A stretch of 62,164 bases of DNA, taken from contig CAZTRC010000001.1 in NCBI GenBank assembly GCA_964615845.1, positions 1-62,164 of the forward strand, written 5' to 3'. This stretch comes from CAYRQF01 sp964615845 (GTDB taxonomy: Bacteria; Patescibacteriota; Minisyncoccia; Phycocordibacterales; CSBR16-119). Numbering within the stretch: the first letter of the stretch is position 1; each line of letters begins with the position of its first letter. This document shows positions 41,299 to 48,654 of this stretch, piece after piece. Under the pieces are notes generated by a model. It saw only the letters and a program-made list of their open reading frames with translations, did no database searches and had not been told where the DNA came from. The position numbers were made by a program, and so were the translations under genes.

Positions 41299-42144
41299 TC
41301 AGGAACAACCTCGGGGGTCTTCTCCAAATGCCAGACTCTTGTCGACGACAACGCCGATCTCGATCGGACGCTCCATGTGACCGTTCGCATAAGCCCATTC
41401 GTACGCCGCCGGGATTCCTCCCGGGTCCTTTGGTCCCGGTATGTCAGCGTAACGTTCCATGAACTCCTTGGCGGCTTGTGAGTGAGCTTCTGTCCACACA
41501 TGCTTTTTGAAACCCGGAATGGTGTTGGCATACTCATCCAACGGCGCTGTGTGGTTGCGCAAGACATGGACCAAGATCACCACGTCACCGCACTCATCGT
41601 AGCCACGCTTGGCGTGCATGAAATAGTCAAGCTTCTCGAGAGCATTGAAGGTGTCGCCCTCACGATAGTGAAACCTCTGGACTGCCAAAATAGCGTCCTT
41701 GGTATCCTCACTGTCCTGTTCGAAAGGTTCGACATTACCAGTGATGAACTGGAGCAAAAAAGCTGACTCCAGTTCTTCACGCACTTGTTCTGGCCTGCCC
41801 TGAATGGATTTGCAGAAGGCTTTGTACTCAAGCAGATCCTTCTTGGGATCTTTGTTGTGCCAGAGTGTATCCTCTTGCAAAAGCGCTTCGCCATCTTCGT
41901 GGACATGGACGGCAAATAATAACAGTTGTGTGTTGAACTTCTTGCCCACCCATAAAAATGGAAGGCATTCATTGACCAACCGTTCGAAGGAGAACACATG
42001 ATCGGCATTCGTCTGAATGGTGAGTCCAGGATTGCAATCAACATAGTCCTTCCAACGAATGATCTGCTTGTGCTCCTTCTGGAGCTTGTCCCACATTTCC
42101 TCGCAGAAGATGCCGGGCATTTTGATGACCGTAATGGTTTCCAT
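41299..42144 (-). CDS. Putative HD-superfamily hydrolase
   Basis: 281 aa. HVFSFERLVNECLPFLW followed by LLLFAVHVHEDGEALLQ resembles the H...H(D/E)xxE metal site of YfbR-like 5'-nucleotidases, with E in place of the HD aspartate. A later Asp could be in YDECGDVVILVHVL. If right, it would hydrolyse a nucleotide, but the assignment is tentative. A lone unit: TTGCTT-17-TAATCT promoter (42211-42183), a CA-rich leader without Shine-Dalgarno, and a terminator shared with folA. GC-richer codon use than neighbours such as ileS. Confidence 0.5.
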   Translation of the reverse strand: METITVIKMPGIFCEEMWDKLQKEHKQIIRWKDYVDCNPGLTIQTNADHVFSFERLVNECLPFLWVGKKFNTQLLLFAVHVHEDGEALLQEDTLWHNKDPKKDLLEYKAFCKSIQGRPEQVREELESAFLLQFITGNVEPFEQDSEDTKDAILAVQRFHYREGDTFNALEKLDYFMHAKRGYDECGDVVILVHVLRNHTAPLDEYANTIPGFKKHVWTEAHSQAAKEFMERYADIPGPKDPGGIPAAYEWAYANGHMERPIEIGVVVDKSLAFGEDPRGCS

Positions 42145-42182
42145 GTAAATGTTCGATTTCGTTGTTGGTGTGTTTCTAGCCC

Positions 42183-42211
42183 AGATTAGACAAAAACCGA
42201 CTTAAAAGCAA
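42183..42211 (-). promoter_or_regulatory. Promoter of 41299-42144
   Basis: TTGCTT (42211-42206), 17-bp spacer, TAATCT (42188-42183), about 38 bp before the ATG. Confidence 0.65.
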
Positions 42212-42220
42212 GAACGACGA

Positions 42221-42243
42221 AAGCGCGGGATGATCCCGCGCTT
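42221..42243 (-). terminator. Terminator of 42242-42670
   Basis: AAGCGCGGGAT/ATCCCGCGCTT, a near-perfect 11-bp stem overlapping the TAA stop, then TTTCGTCGTTCTT on the minus strand. Confidence 0.75.
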
Positions 42244-42670
42244 ATCGTTTTGATGGGGTGCTTGGCTCTGCCAGCCTGTACAATCGGAAACTTGCAACGA
42301 CCGTCTGACCGTTATCCTGGGCACTCTTCTTGACCAAGAGTATCCTTACTCGCTCCCGCTCAGACCACAGGCCTTCCTCTAAAAGAATAGCTGTTGCCGT
42401 TCCCCAAAGAGCTTGGGTTAGCTTGGCGTCGCCCGAGTGAAATAAGGGTGTCTGGAAATCTTCTTTGTCAGGGAAGACCTCTTCGTACCGGAATTCATCT
42501 TGACTTGAAGGGTCCAGACTCTTCGAATACACCCAGCCGAAAGGGTGCGGATACCGGCCTCGACTCCAGTAAACCCATCGAGAAAAGATTTCCCGACCCA
42601 ATCGAACGGTAGTCTTTACTACAAAAAACTTGGCGGTACTAACCGCCGGAAATCTCGATAGAGCTTTCAT
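42242..42670 (-). CDS. Hypothetical protein, 142 aa
   Basis: Soluble, Arg- and Trp-rich (REIFSRWVYWSRGRYPHPFGW; EEGLWSERERVRILLVKKSA). No recognised domain. Supported by a TTGCAT-17-TAATAT promoter (42723-42695) and a strong terminator overlapping the stop. Belongs to the set of lone accessory genes in this window. Function unknown. Confidence 0.5.
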   Translation of the reverse strand: MKALSRFPAVSTAKFFVVKTTVRLGREIFSRWVYWSRGRYPHPFGWVYSKSLDPSSQDEFRYEEVFPDKEDFQTPLFHSGDAKLTQALWGTATAILLEEGLWSERERVRILLVKKSAQDNGQTVVASFRLYRLAEPSTPSKR

Positions 42671-42694
42671 GGCAGCTAGTGTTGGTTCAAAGAG

Positions 42695-42723
42695 ATATTA
42701 CAAAATATTGGGGAGAGATGCAA
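42695..42723 (-). promoter_or_regulatory. Promoter of 42242-42670
   Basis: TTGCAT (42723-42718), 17-bp spacer, TAATAT (42700-42695), 24 bp before the ATG at 42670. Confidence 0.65.
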
Positions 42724-42740
42724 TTCCTCCGTCCTCACTC

Positions 42741-42873
42741 AAGCGAAGCAAATACATCTCTCAAAAAGGCTTACCGGAGGATTTTGTTTACAAAAATCCG
42801 AGGTAGAGGAAAACCCGCCTTTTGAATGGCGGGTTATTCCGGACTTTTTGAGAGATGTATTTGCGGAGCGCTA
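42741..42873. repeat. Long hairpin element D after rplK stop
   Basis: Arms 42748-42768 and 42844-42864 are exact 21-bp complements (GCAAATACATCTCTC...). The edges are AAGCGAAGC on the left and GCGGAGCGCTA on the right, the CTA being the rplK stop. Inside are CCGGA/TCCGG (42774-42778, 42838-42842), GGATTTTG/CAAAAATCC and AACCCGCC/GGCGGGTT hairpins, and an AATCCGAGG fragment of the shared core. Confidence 0.75.
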
Positions 42874-43302
42874 TTTTACTTCGATTCCCATCGATCGGCA
42901 CTGCCCTTCGATGATTTTCATAGCAGCCTCGACAGAGTTCGCCGAGAGGTCTTTCATCTTCATTTCGGCGAGTTCTTGGAGCTTGGCTTTGGTGATGCTT
43001 CCAGCTTTCTTGGCAGAGTTCTTGCCGGAGCCTTTTTCGAGACCGGCGGCCTTCAGGATTGCCTGGCCGGTAAGCGGAGTCTTGGCTTCGAATTCATAGG
43101 TTCGGTCTTCGAAAACGCGGAGTTTGACCGAGACTTTGCCCATGCCGATCATATCCTTGGTGCGTTCATTGAATTCAGTCACGAATGTGCCGATCGGGAT
43201 ACCCGCCTGACCGATGGTAGGACCAATAGGCGGAGCTGGCGTCGCGCGCCCAGCTTCGATTTGCATTTTCACGTTTTTTACGACTTTCTTTTTGGTGGCC
43301 AT
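42871..43302 (-). CDS. rplK: 50S ribosomal protein uL11
   Basis: 143 aa. MQIEAGRATPAPPIGPTIGQ with the Pro-rich flexible N-terminal domain, FVTEFNERTKDMIGMGKVSV, and the rRNA-binding C-terminal domain KAAGLEKGSGKNSAKKAGSI. It forms the GTPase-associated centre with 23S rRNA. Third gene of secE-nusG-rplK. rplA, which normally follows, is missing, and hairpin D begins at the stop codon. Confidence 0.96.
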   Translation of the reverse strand: MATKKKVVKNVKMQIEAGRATPAPPIGPTIGQAGIPIGTFVTEFNERTKDMIGMGKVSVKLRVFEDRTYEFEAKTPLTGQAILKAAGLEKGSGKNSAKKAGSITKAKLQELAEMKMKDLSANSVEAAMKIIEGQCRSMGIEVK

Positions 43303-43322
43303 AATGTGGGTTACAGATTAAC

Positions 43323-43871
43323 TTATATCTTCCTGATTTGCAAGAAATCCAACTCGACAGGCGTCTCACGACCGAAAAGTGAGACCAAGACATTAATCTT
43401 GCCTCTTTCCTTGTCGACGGAGTTTACCTTGCCTTCGAGGTCTTTGAACGGGCCGTCGATGATCATGACCGTCTCGCCGATAACCATATCGATCTCGTGC
43501 TTGGCGCCCTCATCCTTCTTCATACGGCCGAGAAGCATCTCGATTTCAGCCGGTGAAACTGGGACGGGGTTTACGCCTGCGCCGACGAAGCCGGTCACAC
43601 GCGGAGTGTTTCGAACGACATACCAAGAATCGTCGTTGACAATCATGTCCACCAAGACATATCCCGGATAGATCTTTTCTTCGACTTCGACACGCTTGCC
43701 GCCTTTGATCTTGATGTTTTTCTCAGTCGGAACTATAACTTCGAAGATACGGTCTTGCATGCCGAGAGATTCGATACGCTGTTTCAAATTTCTAAGAACC
43801 GCATTTTCATATCCAGCGTAAGTGTGGATAGCGTACCAATTTCTTTTTGCTTCGAGTTCTTGCTTGGCCAT
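43323..43871 (-). CDS. nusG: Transcription antitermination factor NusG
   Basis: 182 aa. The NGN domain starts WYAIHTYAGYENAVLRNLKQ and has KIYPGYVLVDMIVNDDSWYV and VTGFVGAGVNPVPVS. The KOW domain is IGETVMIIDGPFKDLEGKVNS, ending ETPVELDFLQIRKI. It couples RNA polymerase with ribosomes and pausing control. It starts 1 bp before the secE stop region, the classic secE-nusG order. Confidence 0.96.
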   Translation of the reverse strand: MAKQELEAKRNWYAIHTYAGYENAVLRNLKQRIESLGMQDRIFEVIVPTEKNIKIKGGKRVEVEEKIYPGYVLVDMIVNDDSWYVVRNTPRVTGFVGAGVNPVPVSPAEIEMLLGRMKKDEGAKHEIDMVIGETVMIIDGPFKDLEGKVNSVDKERGKINVLVSLFGRETPVELDFLQIRKI

Positions 43872-43872
43872 G

Positions 43873-44052
43873 TTATTTGATGATTAGATCGAGTCCTCGA
43901 GCGAAGATAAGGTCAAAGAGATTTAGGTAATAGGCAATAGCAACAGTTATGACAATAACCGCGATTGTATGAAGAATTGTTTCTCTTTTTGTCGGCCATT
44001 TGATATGTCTGACTTCGCCGAAGGATTCTTTGATATAACTAAAAAATTTCAT
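43873..44052 (-). CDS. secE: Preprotein translocase subunit SecE
   Basis: 59 aa, starting at the ATG ending at 44052. MKFFSYIKESFGEVRHIKWP-TKRET is the conserved amphipathic region, and IAVIVITVAIAYYLNLFDLI is the single membrane helix of short SecE proteins. It clamps the two halves of SecY in the membrane. It directly precedes nusG. No tRNA-Trp is found upstream, unlike many bacteria, where one lies here. Confidence 0.93.
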   Translation of the reverse strand: MKFFSYIKESFGEVRHIKWPTKRETILHTIAVIVITVAIAYYLNLFDLIFARGLDLIIK

Positions 44053-44088
44053 ATCTTTTATTGTACTCTAAATTTAAGATTCTTGTTT

Positions 44089-44156
44089 ACCCCCACACCC
44101 ATCTTTTGATTATCTTCGATGCGCCTTCGGCGCGATCAAAAGATGGGTGTGGGGGT
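44089..44156. repeat. Hairpin element G (22-bp perfect arms) between VTT gene and secE
   Basis: Left arm 44089-44110 (ACCCCCACACCCATC...) pairs perfectly with 44135-44156. A nested GCGCC-TTC-GGCGC hairpin (44121-44133) sits at the tip. Element H (48451-48530) has the same plan with paired base changes. The A/T flanks would allow termination in either direction. Confidence 0.8.
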
Positions 44157-44193
44157 TTAAAAAAACGCCCACCGGGCTTCGCCAATAATAGCC

Positions 44194-44772
44194 CTAAGCG
44201 CCGGCAAAGTCAACCCCGGCCTGGACCAAGTGATAAATGACGAAAACCAGGGTGATATTGCCCAAATATAGCGGAATGATTATTTTTCGGAGAGGGTAAT
44301 TTGCAAAAGACGCGAGAAGCATCAGGATGTCGGCCGGTAGCGGGGTGAAGCCCGTGTAAACATAAACCAGGAAAGAAACAAACGTACGCGAACGGTCGTC
44401 CAGCCAATCGGCGATGTGCTCGAGCCGAACAGCGAGACTTGGTGGCAAGGATCTACGGCCACGCGTGCCGAAAAAGTAAAATAAGCTGTCACCCAAAGTG
44501 AGCGCCGTGCCGGCCGAGAGCGCGAGGAGATATGGATTAGCGGGGCCGAGAGAGAGGACGACGAGTGTTGCGAGATACGAGCTCGATGTCAGAACCGACA
44601 CACCGCCGAAAAGCGCCACGAGAAATATAACGATGTACGCGCCACGTGCCGAAAATTTATCCGCGAGAGCACTCAAATCGATTTGCGAAAAAAGTATCGC
44701 CCATAAAATGAGAAATAAGATGAACAAGAAAAAGTTTTTGTATTTTAGGATTCTTTTTAATTTAAATTTCAT
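44194..44772 (-). CDS. DedA/VTT-like membrane protein
   Basis: 192 aa from the ATG at 44772 (a GTG at 44802 is possible). Five or so membrane helices. GGVSVLTSSSYLATLVVLSL, GTALTLGDSLFYFFGTRGRR and VYTGFTPLPADILMLLASFANYP match the SNARE-associated/VTT fold (re-entrant loops with Gly and Pro, TPLP-type motif). The family moves lipids or small solutes across the membrane. The subfamily (YqaA/DedA) is uncertain. Confidence 0.6.
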   Translation of the reverse strand: MKFKLKRILKYKNFFLFILFLILWAILFSQIDLSALADKFSARGAYIVIFLVALFGGVSVLTSSSYLATLVVLSLGPANPYLLALSAGTALTLGDSLFYFFGTRGRRSLPPSLAVRLEHIADWLDDRSRTFVSFLVYVYTGFTPLPADILMLLASFANYPLRKIIIPLYLGNITLVFVIYHLVQAGVDFAGA

Positions 44773-44848
44773 GTAAGTGTGCAAAACTTTTATTGCATTC
44801 ACGTGCTTCCTTGTATAATTGATTATATAACAATCTTGTATTTATCTC

Positions 44849-45133
44849 ATGAAGACTGAAACAGAAAACAAAATTTCGACTCCGAAAAAATCTCCGAAGA
44901 GGAGCGTTAGGAAAGTCGCAAGTAAGAAAGCGGCGCCAGCTGAAAAAATTGTTTTGGTCAAAAAAGATTCGGTGAGCGAGCAATCAAGTATCGCCCGAAG
45001 TGTCTCAATCGCGTGCGTCGTCATGACTGTCGTCGTCCTCACTATTTCCCCATCGGCCGTCTGGATCCTCGGCCCTGTCATCGGCGCCATGGCTATCTTT
45101 GGTATCGCAATGGGATATTTCGCCTCCAAATAA
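44849..45133 (+). CDS. Small membrane protein with basic N terminus, 94 aa
   Basis: Residues 1-50 are highly charged and Lys/Ser-rich (STPKKSPKRSVRKVASKKAA). Two membrane helices follow (SIARSVSIACVVMTVVVLTI; VWILGPVIGAMAIFGIAMGY). A TATAAT at 44814-44819 lies 30 bp before the ATG. Divergent from the VTT gene and convergent with fusA, from which hairpin C separates it. Function unknown. Confidence 0.6.
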   Translation: MKTETENKISTPKKSPKRSVRKVASKKAAPAEKIVLVKKDSVSEQSSIARSVSIACVVMTVVVLTISPSAVWILGPVIGAMAIFGIAMGYFASK

Positions 45134-45142
45134 AACTCTCGC

Positions 45143-45291
45143 GCGAAGCAAAACATGTTTTGAAAAAGAAGGCGGAGCGAGCCGGGGCTTTTGAGAATCC
45201 GAGGACCTTAGTGCGGGGGCATCGCTTTCGCAGGATTTGAAAAAGCCCCGGCGAGCGGAGCTTTTTCAAAACATGTTTTACAAAGCGCTTA
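45143..45291. repeat. Long hairpin element C between 44849-45133 and fusA
   Basis: Outer arms 45150-45168 and 45261-45279 are perfect 19-bp complements (AAAACATGTTTTGAAAAAG); inner arms GCCGGGGCTTTT (45181-45192) and 45241-45252. The core holds AATCCGAGGACCTTAG and GCATCGCTTTCGCAGGATT, the clearest copy of the shared core. Left edge GCGCGAAGC; right edge AAAGCGCTTA, whose TTA is the fusA stop. Confidence 0.78.
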
Positions 45292-47436
45292 TTGTCTCTT
45301 CTTGATAATTTCTTCAGCCACATTCTTCGGCACGATATCGTATTTCGCAAATTCCATCGTGAAGTTTCCACGACCGGCAGTCATCGAACGGAGATTGTTG
45401 ATGTAACCAAACATCTCAGAAAGCGGGATCATGGCGCGGATAGCTTGGACCATACCACGGTCTTCAGTACCTTCGACAAGTCCGCGCTTCGAAGCGATGT
45501 CGCCGGTAATGTCTCCCATGTATGAGTGCGGAGCCACAACTTCGACTTTCATGACCGGTTCTAGGATGACTGGATTTGCTTTCTTGGCTGCTTCTTGGAA
45601 AGCCATAGAGCCGGCAATCTTGAAGGCAATTTCGCTAGAGTCGACATCGTGATATGAACCATCATAGAGCTCGACACGGACGTCGGTAATCGGATATCCA
45701 GCCACGACACCTCTTTGCATCGCTTCTTTGATACCTTTTTCAACGGCAGGGATGAATTCGTTCGGGATGACACCGCCTTTGATTGCGTTTACGAATTCCA
45801 AACCATCTTCACGAGTCGTGTTCTTTGGTAAATCTTCTTCGAGAATTGTGTAATCAATCGGCGAAAGTCTGATACGAACGTGTCCGTATTGGCCACGACC
45901 TCCAGACTGTTTGACGTATTTATGATCAACATCGGCTTCGCCCTTGATCGTTTCGCGGAAAGCGACTTGCGGTGCGCTGGTATTCGCTTCGACAGTGAAT
46001 TCCCTCTTCATACGGTCAACGAGGATTTCCAAGTGAAGTTCTCCCATGCCGGCGATAATTGTCTCGCCAGTTTCAGGATCAGATGAGACGCGGAATGTCG
46101 GATCTTCGGCCTGAAGGCGATTAAGAGCGAGGCCCATTTTTTCTTGGTCTGCTTTGGTTTTTGGTTCAATGCGCATTGAGATAACTGGTTCTGGTGCGAT
46201 AATGCGTTCCAAAATAATTGGATTCTCCTCGTCGCAGATAGTGTCGCTGGTCGTGGTGTCTTTGAGTCCGACAGCCGCGGCAATTTCTCCGGCGTAAACA
46301 GTTTTCACCTCTTCGCGTTCGTTGGCGTGCATGCGGAGAATTCGGCCGATGCGTTCTTTGGTGCCTTTGGTCGCGTTGTACGCATATGATCCGGACTCAA
46401 GTGTCCCAGAATAAACGCGGATAAAAGTAAGCTGGCCGACGTATGGGTCGGATTGGAGTTTGAAAGCGAGAGCTGACAATGGCGCCGTGTCGGAAGGCTC
46501 GCGGGTAATCGTCTCGCCGGTGTTTGGATCAATTCCAGTCGTGAGAGGAATATCAAGGGGACTCGGGAGGTAGTCGACAACGCCGTCAAGGACGAGCTGT
46601 ACACCCTTGTTCTTCAAGGCTGACCCCGCAAAGACTGGGAAGATGTCGTTGTTGATGACAGCTTTTCGAAGCACCTTTTTCAAATCTTCAACCGGGAAAT
46701 CAGTTTTGCCTTCCAAGTACTCACCCATCATTTTCTCGTCGTTTTCGACGATCTTTTCGAGGAGTTCGAGGTGGAGTTTCTCGGCTTCGGCTTTGTGGCT
46801 TTCCGGAATTTCCATTTCGATGACATCCTTGCCTTTGTCGCCTTCAAATTTGTAGGCCTTCATCTTGAGAAGATCGATGACGGCAGAAAATTGATCCTCA
46901 AGACCAACCGGGATTTGGATCTTGACCGCCTTTTTGGTCAAGCGATCGAGAATGCTTTGGAAAGATTTGTCGAAAGAGGCTCCTGTTCGGTCGAGCTTGT
47001 TGATGAAACAAAGGCGTGGGACATTGCCTTCGTCAGCATAGCGCCAGTTGGTTTCTGACTGAGGCTCTACTCCGGCGACGCCATCAAAGACGACAACCGC
47101 GCCATCGAGGACGCGAAGAGAACGCTTCACTTCAATCGTGAAGTCGATGTGTCCCGGGGTGTCAATGAGGTTGAAGCGAGTCTTCTTGGTCGTGTCGCCC
47201 TTTGGCATGTATGTCGGAGACCAAAAACATGTAGTCGCAGCCGAAGTGATGGTGATGCCGCGCTCTCTTTCCTGCTCCATCCAGTCCATGACGGTGTCGC
47301 CCTCGTGGACTTCGCCGATCTTGTGAGACATGCCTGTATAAAACAAAACACGCTCAGATGTGGTAGTTTTACCCGCATCGATGTGAGCGATGATTCCAAA
47401 ATTCCTGACTTTGTCTAGAGGATAATCTCTGGCCAT
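45289..47436 (-). CDS. fusA: Translation elongation factor G
   Basis: 715 aa. GTPase that translocates tRNA and mRNA. G1 AHIDAGKTT near 17-25, G2/G3 RERGITITSAATTC and DTPGHIDF, G4 NKLDRTGA. Domains II-V are complete, and the domain IV/V stretch YDGSYHDVDSSEIAFKIAGS is intact. It follows rpsG by 55 bp in the str operon. tufA does not follow; the stop runs into hairpin C. Confidence 0.98.
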   Translation of the reverse strand: MARDYPLDKVRNFGIIAHIDAGKTTTSERVLFYTGMSHKIGEVHEGDTVMDWMEQERERGITITSAATTCFWSPTYMPKGDTTKKTRFNLIDTPGHIDFTIEVKRSLRVLDGAVVVFDGVAGVEPQSETNWRYADEGNVPRLCFINKLDRTGASFDKSFQSILDRLTKKAVKIQIPVGLEDQFSAVIDLLKMKAYKFEGDKGKDVIEMEIPESHKAEAEKLHLELLEKIVENDEKMMGEYLEGKTDFPVEDLKKVLRKAVINNDIFPVFAGSALKNKGVQLVLDGVVDYLPSPLDIPLTTGIDPNTGETITREPSDTAPLSALAFKLQSDPYVGQLTFIRVYSGTLESGSYAYNATKGTKERIGRILRMHANEREEVKTVYAGEIAAAVGLKDTTTSDTICDEENPIILERIIAPEPVISMRIEPKTKADQEKMGLALNRLQAEDPTFRVSSDPETGETIIAGMGELHLEILVDRMKREFTVEANTSAPQVAFRETIKGEADVDHKYVKQSGGRGQYGHVRIRLSPIDYTILEEDLPKNTTREDGLEFVNAIKGGVIPNEFIPAVEKGIKEAMQRGVVAGYPITDVRVELYDGSYHDVDSSEIAFKIAGSMAFQEAAKKANPVILEPVMKVEVVAPHSYMGDITGDIASKRGLVEGTEDRGMVQAIRAMIPLSEMFGYINNLRSMTAGRGNFTMEFAKYDIVPKNVAEEIIKKRQ

Positions 47437-47491
47437 ATAAAAAAATATTAATGTTAATTATTCAAAACAAAACTTGAATGCTGCGCGAAAA

Positions 47492-47962
47492 TTACCAAGC
47501 AAAATGAGCGAAAGCTTTGTTGGCTTCAGCCATCTTGTGCGTATCATCGCGCTTCTTGATCGCGAAGCCTTCGTTGTTGTACGCGTTTAGAAGCTCGTCG
47601 GCGAGAGCTTTGCCCATAGTGATGCCTTTCTTGGACCTGGCGGCTTCGATGATCCAGCGCATTGCGAGTTGCAATCGGCGTTCAGCTCTTACCTCTCGTG
47701 GCACCTGGTAGTTGGCGCCGCCGACTCTTCGAGACCTGACTTCCATGTTTGGCGAAGCATTCTTAAGAGCGAGATCCAAAATCTCAATAGGATTAGGATT
47801 ACCTGTTTTTTCTTTGGCGTGTTCGAGGGCTTCATAGACAACTCGCGTCGCAGCCGTCTTCTTGCCGCCGATCATCAAATAGTTAATTAGCCGACCGAGC
47901 TTTTCGGAGTTATAGACTTTGTCGGGCTGAACGATATTTCGATTTTTAACTTTGCGTCTCAT
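47492..47962 (-). CDS. rpsG: 30S ribosomal protein uS7
   Basis: 156 aa. VYNSEKLGRLINYLMIGGKK, NPIEILDLALKNASPNMEVR, RRVGGANYQVPREVRAERRL and FAIKKRDDTHKMAEANKAFA are standard. It nucleates assembly of the 30S head. Second gene of rpsL-rpsG-fusA. Confidence 0.97.
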   Translation of the reverse strand: MRRKVKNRNIVQPDKVYNSEKLGRLINYLMIGGKKTAATRVVYEALEHAKEKTGNPNPIEILDLALKNASPNMEVRSRRVGGANYQVPREVRAERRLQLAMRWIIEAARSKKGITMGKALADELLNAYNNEGFAIKKRDDTHKMAEANKAFAHFAW

Positions 47963-47973
47963 ATTTTATAAAA

Positions 47974-48390
47974 TTATTTGGCTTTAGGTCTCTTAGTACC
48001 GTATTTACTGCGAGCGTTTCGGCGCTTCTCAACTCCTTGGGTATCCAAAACTCCGCGGACAACAGTATATCGCACTCCGATGAGATCCTTCACGCGCCCA
48101 GAACGAAGCATGACGACAGAGTGTTCTTGCAAGTTGTGGCCTTCACCCGGGATGTAGGCCGTGACCTCCATACCGTTAGTCAATCGGACGCGGGCGATTT
48201 TGCGGAGAGCAGAGTTTGGCTTCTTCGGGGTCGTAGTTGAAACTTTAGTACAGACGCCTCGCTTGAATGGAGAGAAGTAAGTCGTCGGGCGGTTTTTGAT
48301 CGTGTTGAAACCACGAGTAAGAGCCAAAGTTTTAGACTTGGCCTTCTGTCGTTTTCGCGGTTTTTTTATAAGTTGATTTATGGTCGACAT
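47974..48390 (-). CDS. rpsL: 30S ribosomal protein uS12
   Basis: 138 aa. TINQLIKKPRKRQKAKSKTL, RGVCTKVSTTTPKKPNSALR, ARVRLTNGMEVTAYIPGEGH and VVMLRSGRVKDLIGVRYTVV are all present, including the decoding-site KPNSALR and the GEGHNLQEHS loop. First gene of the str operon. No Shine-Dalgarno is obvious. Confidence 0.98.
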   Translation of the reverse strand: MSTINQLIKKPRKRQKAKSKTLALTRGFNTIKNRPTTYFSPFKRGVCTKVSTTTPKKPNSALRKIARVRLTNGMEVTAYIPGEGHNLQEHSVVMLRSGRVKDLIGVRYTVVRGVLDTQGVEKRRNARSKYGTKRPKAK

Positions 48391-48450
48391 CTAACAAAAA
48401 AGTCTTAAGAAAGACTGGTGGCAATACTTTACTATGGGCCCCCGGGAAAT

Positions 48451-48530
48451 GCAAGCCCCCACACCTACTTTTTGATGGGCTTCGCCGTGCGCCTTTCGGC
48501 GCGATCAAAAAGTAGGTGTGGGAGCAAGCC
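48451..48530. repeat. Hairpin element H, covarying relative of element G
   Basis: Arms 48458-48476 (CCCACACCTACTTTTTGAT) and 48504-48522 are perfect complements, with GCGCC-TTTC-GGCGC at the tip. Compared with G, CCATC/GATGG became CTACT/AGTAG: both strands changed together. A half copy, AATCAAAATATAGGTGTGG, lies at 48561-48580. The region between rpsL and the next gene has no reading frame. Confidence 0.8.
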
Positions 48531-48604
48531 CTCTTAACTTAGATTACAAAATTAGAGCTCAATCAAAATATAGGTGTGGAAGCCCTTTTAACCCAAAAGC
48601 GAAA

Positions 48605-48623
48605 GACCCCGGAAACCGGGGCC
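48605..48623 (-). terminator. Terminator of 48655-50457
   Basis: GGCCCCGG-TTT-CCGGGGTC on the minus strand followed by TTTCGCTTTT, 32 bp after the stop. Confidence 0.8.
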
Positions 48624-48654
48624 TTCACATTGGCACACATGGTGCCAAGTTTTT

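Noticed and set aside
42826..43671. 281-codon plus-strand frame opposite rplK and nusG
   Set aside because: It runs antisense across two well-known genes; its length is a by-product of their codon use.
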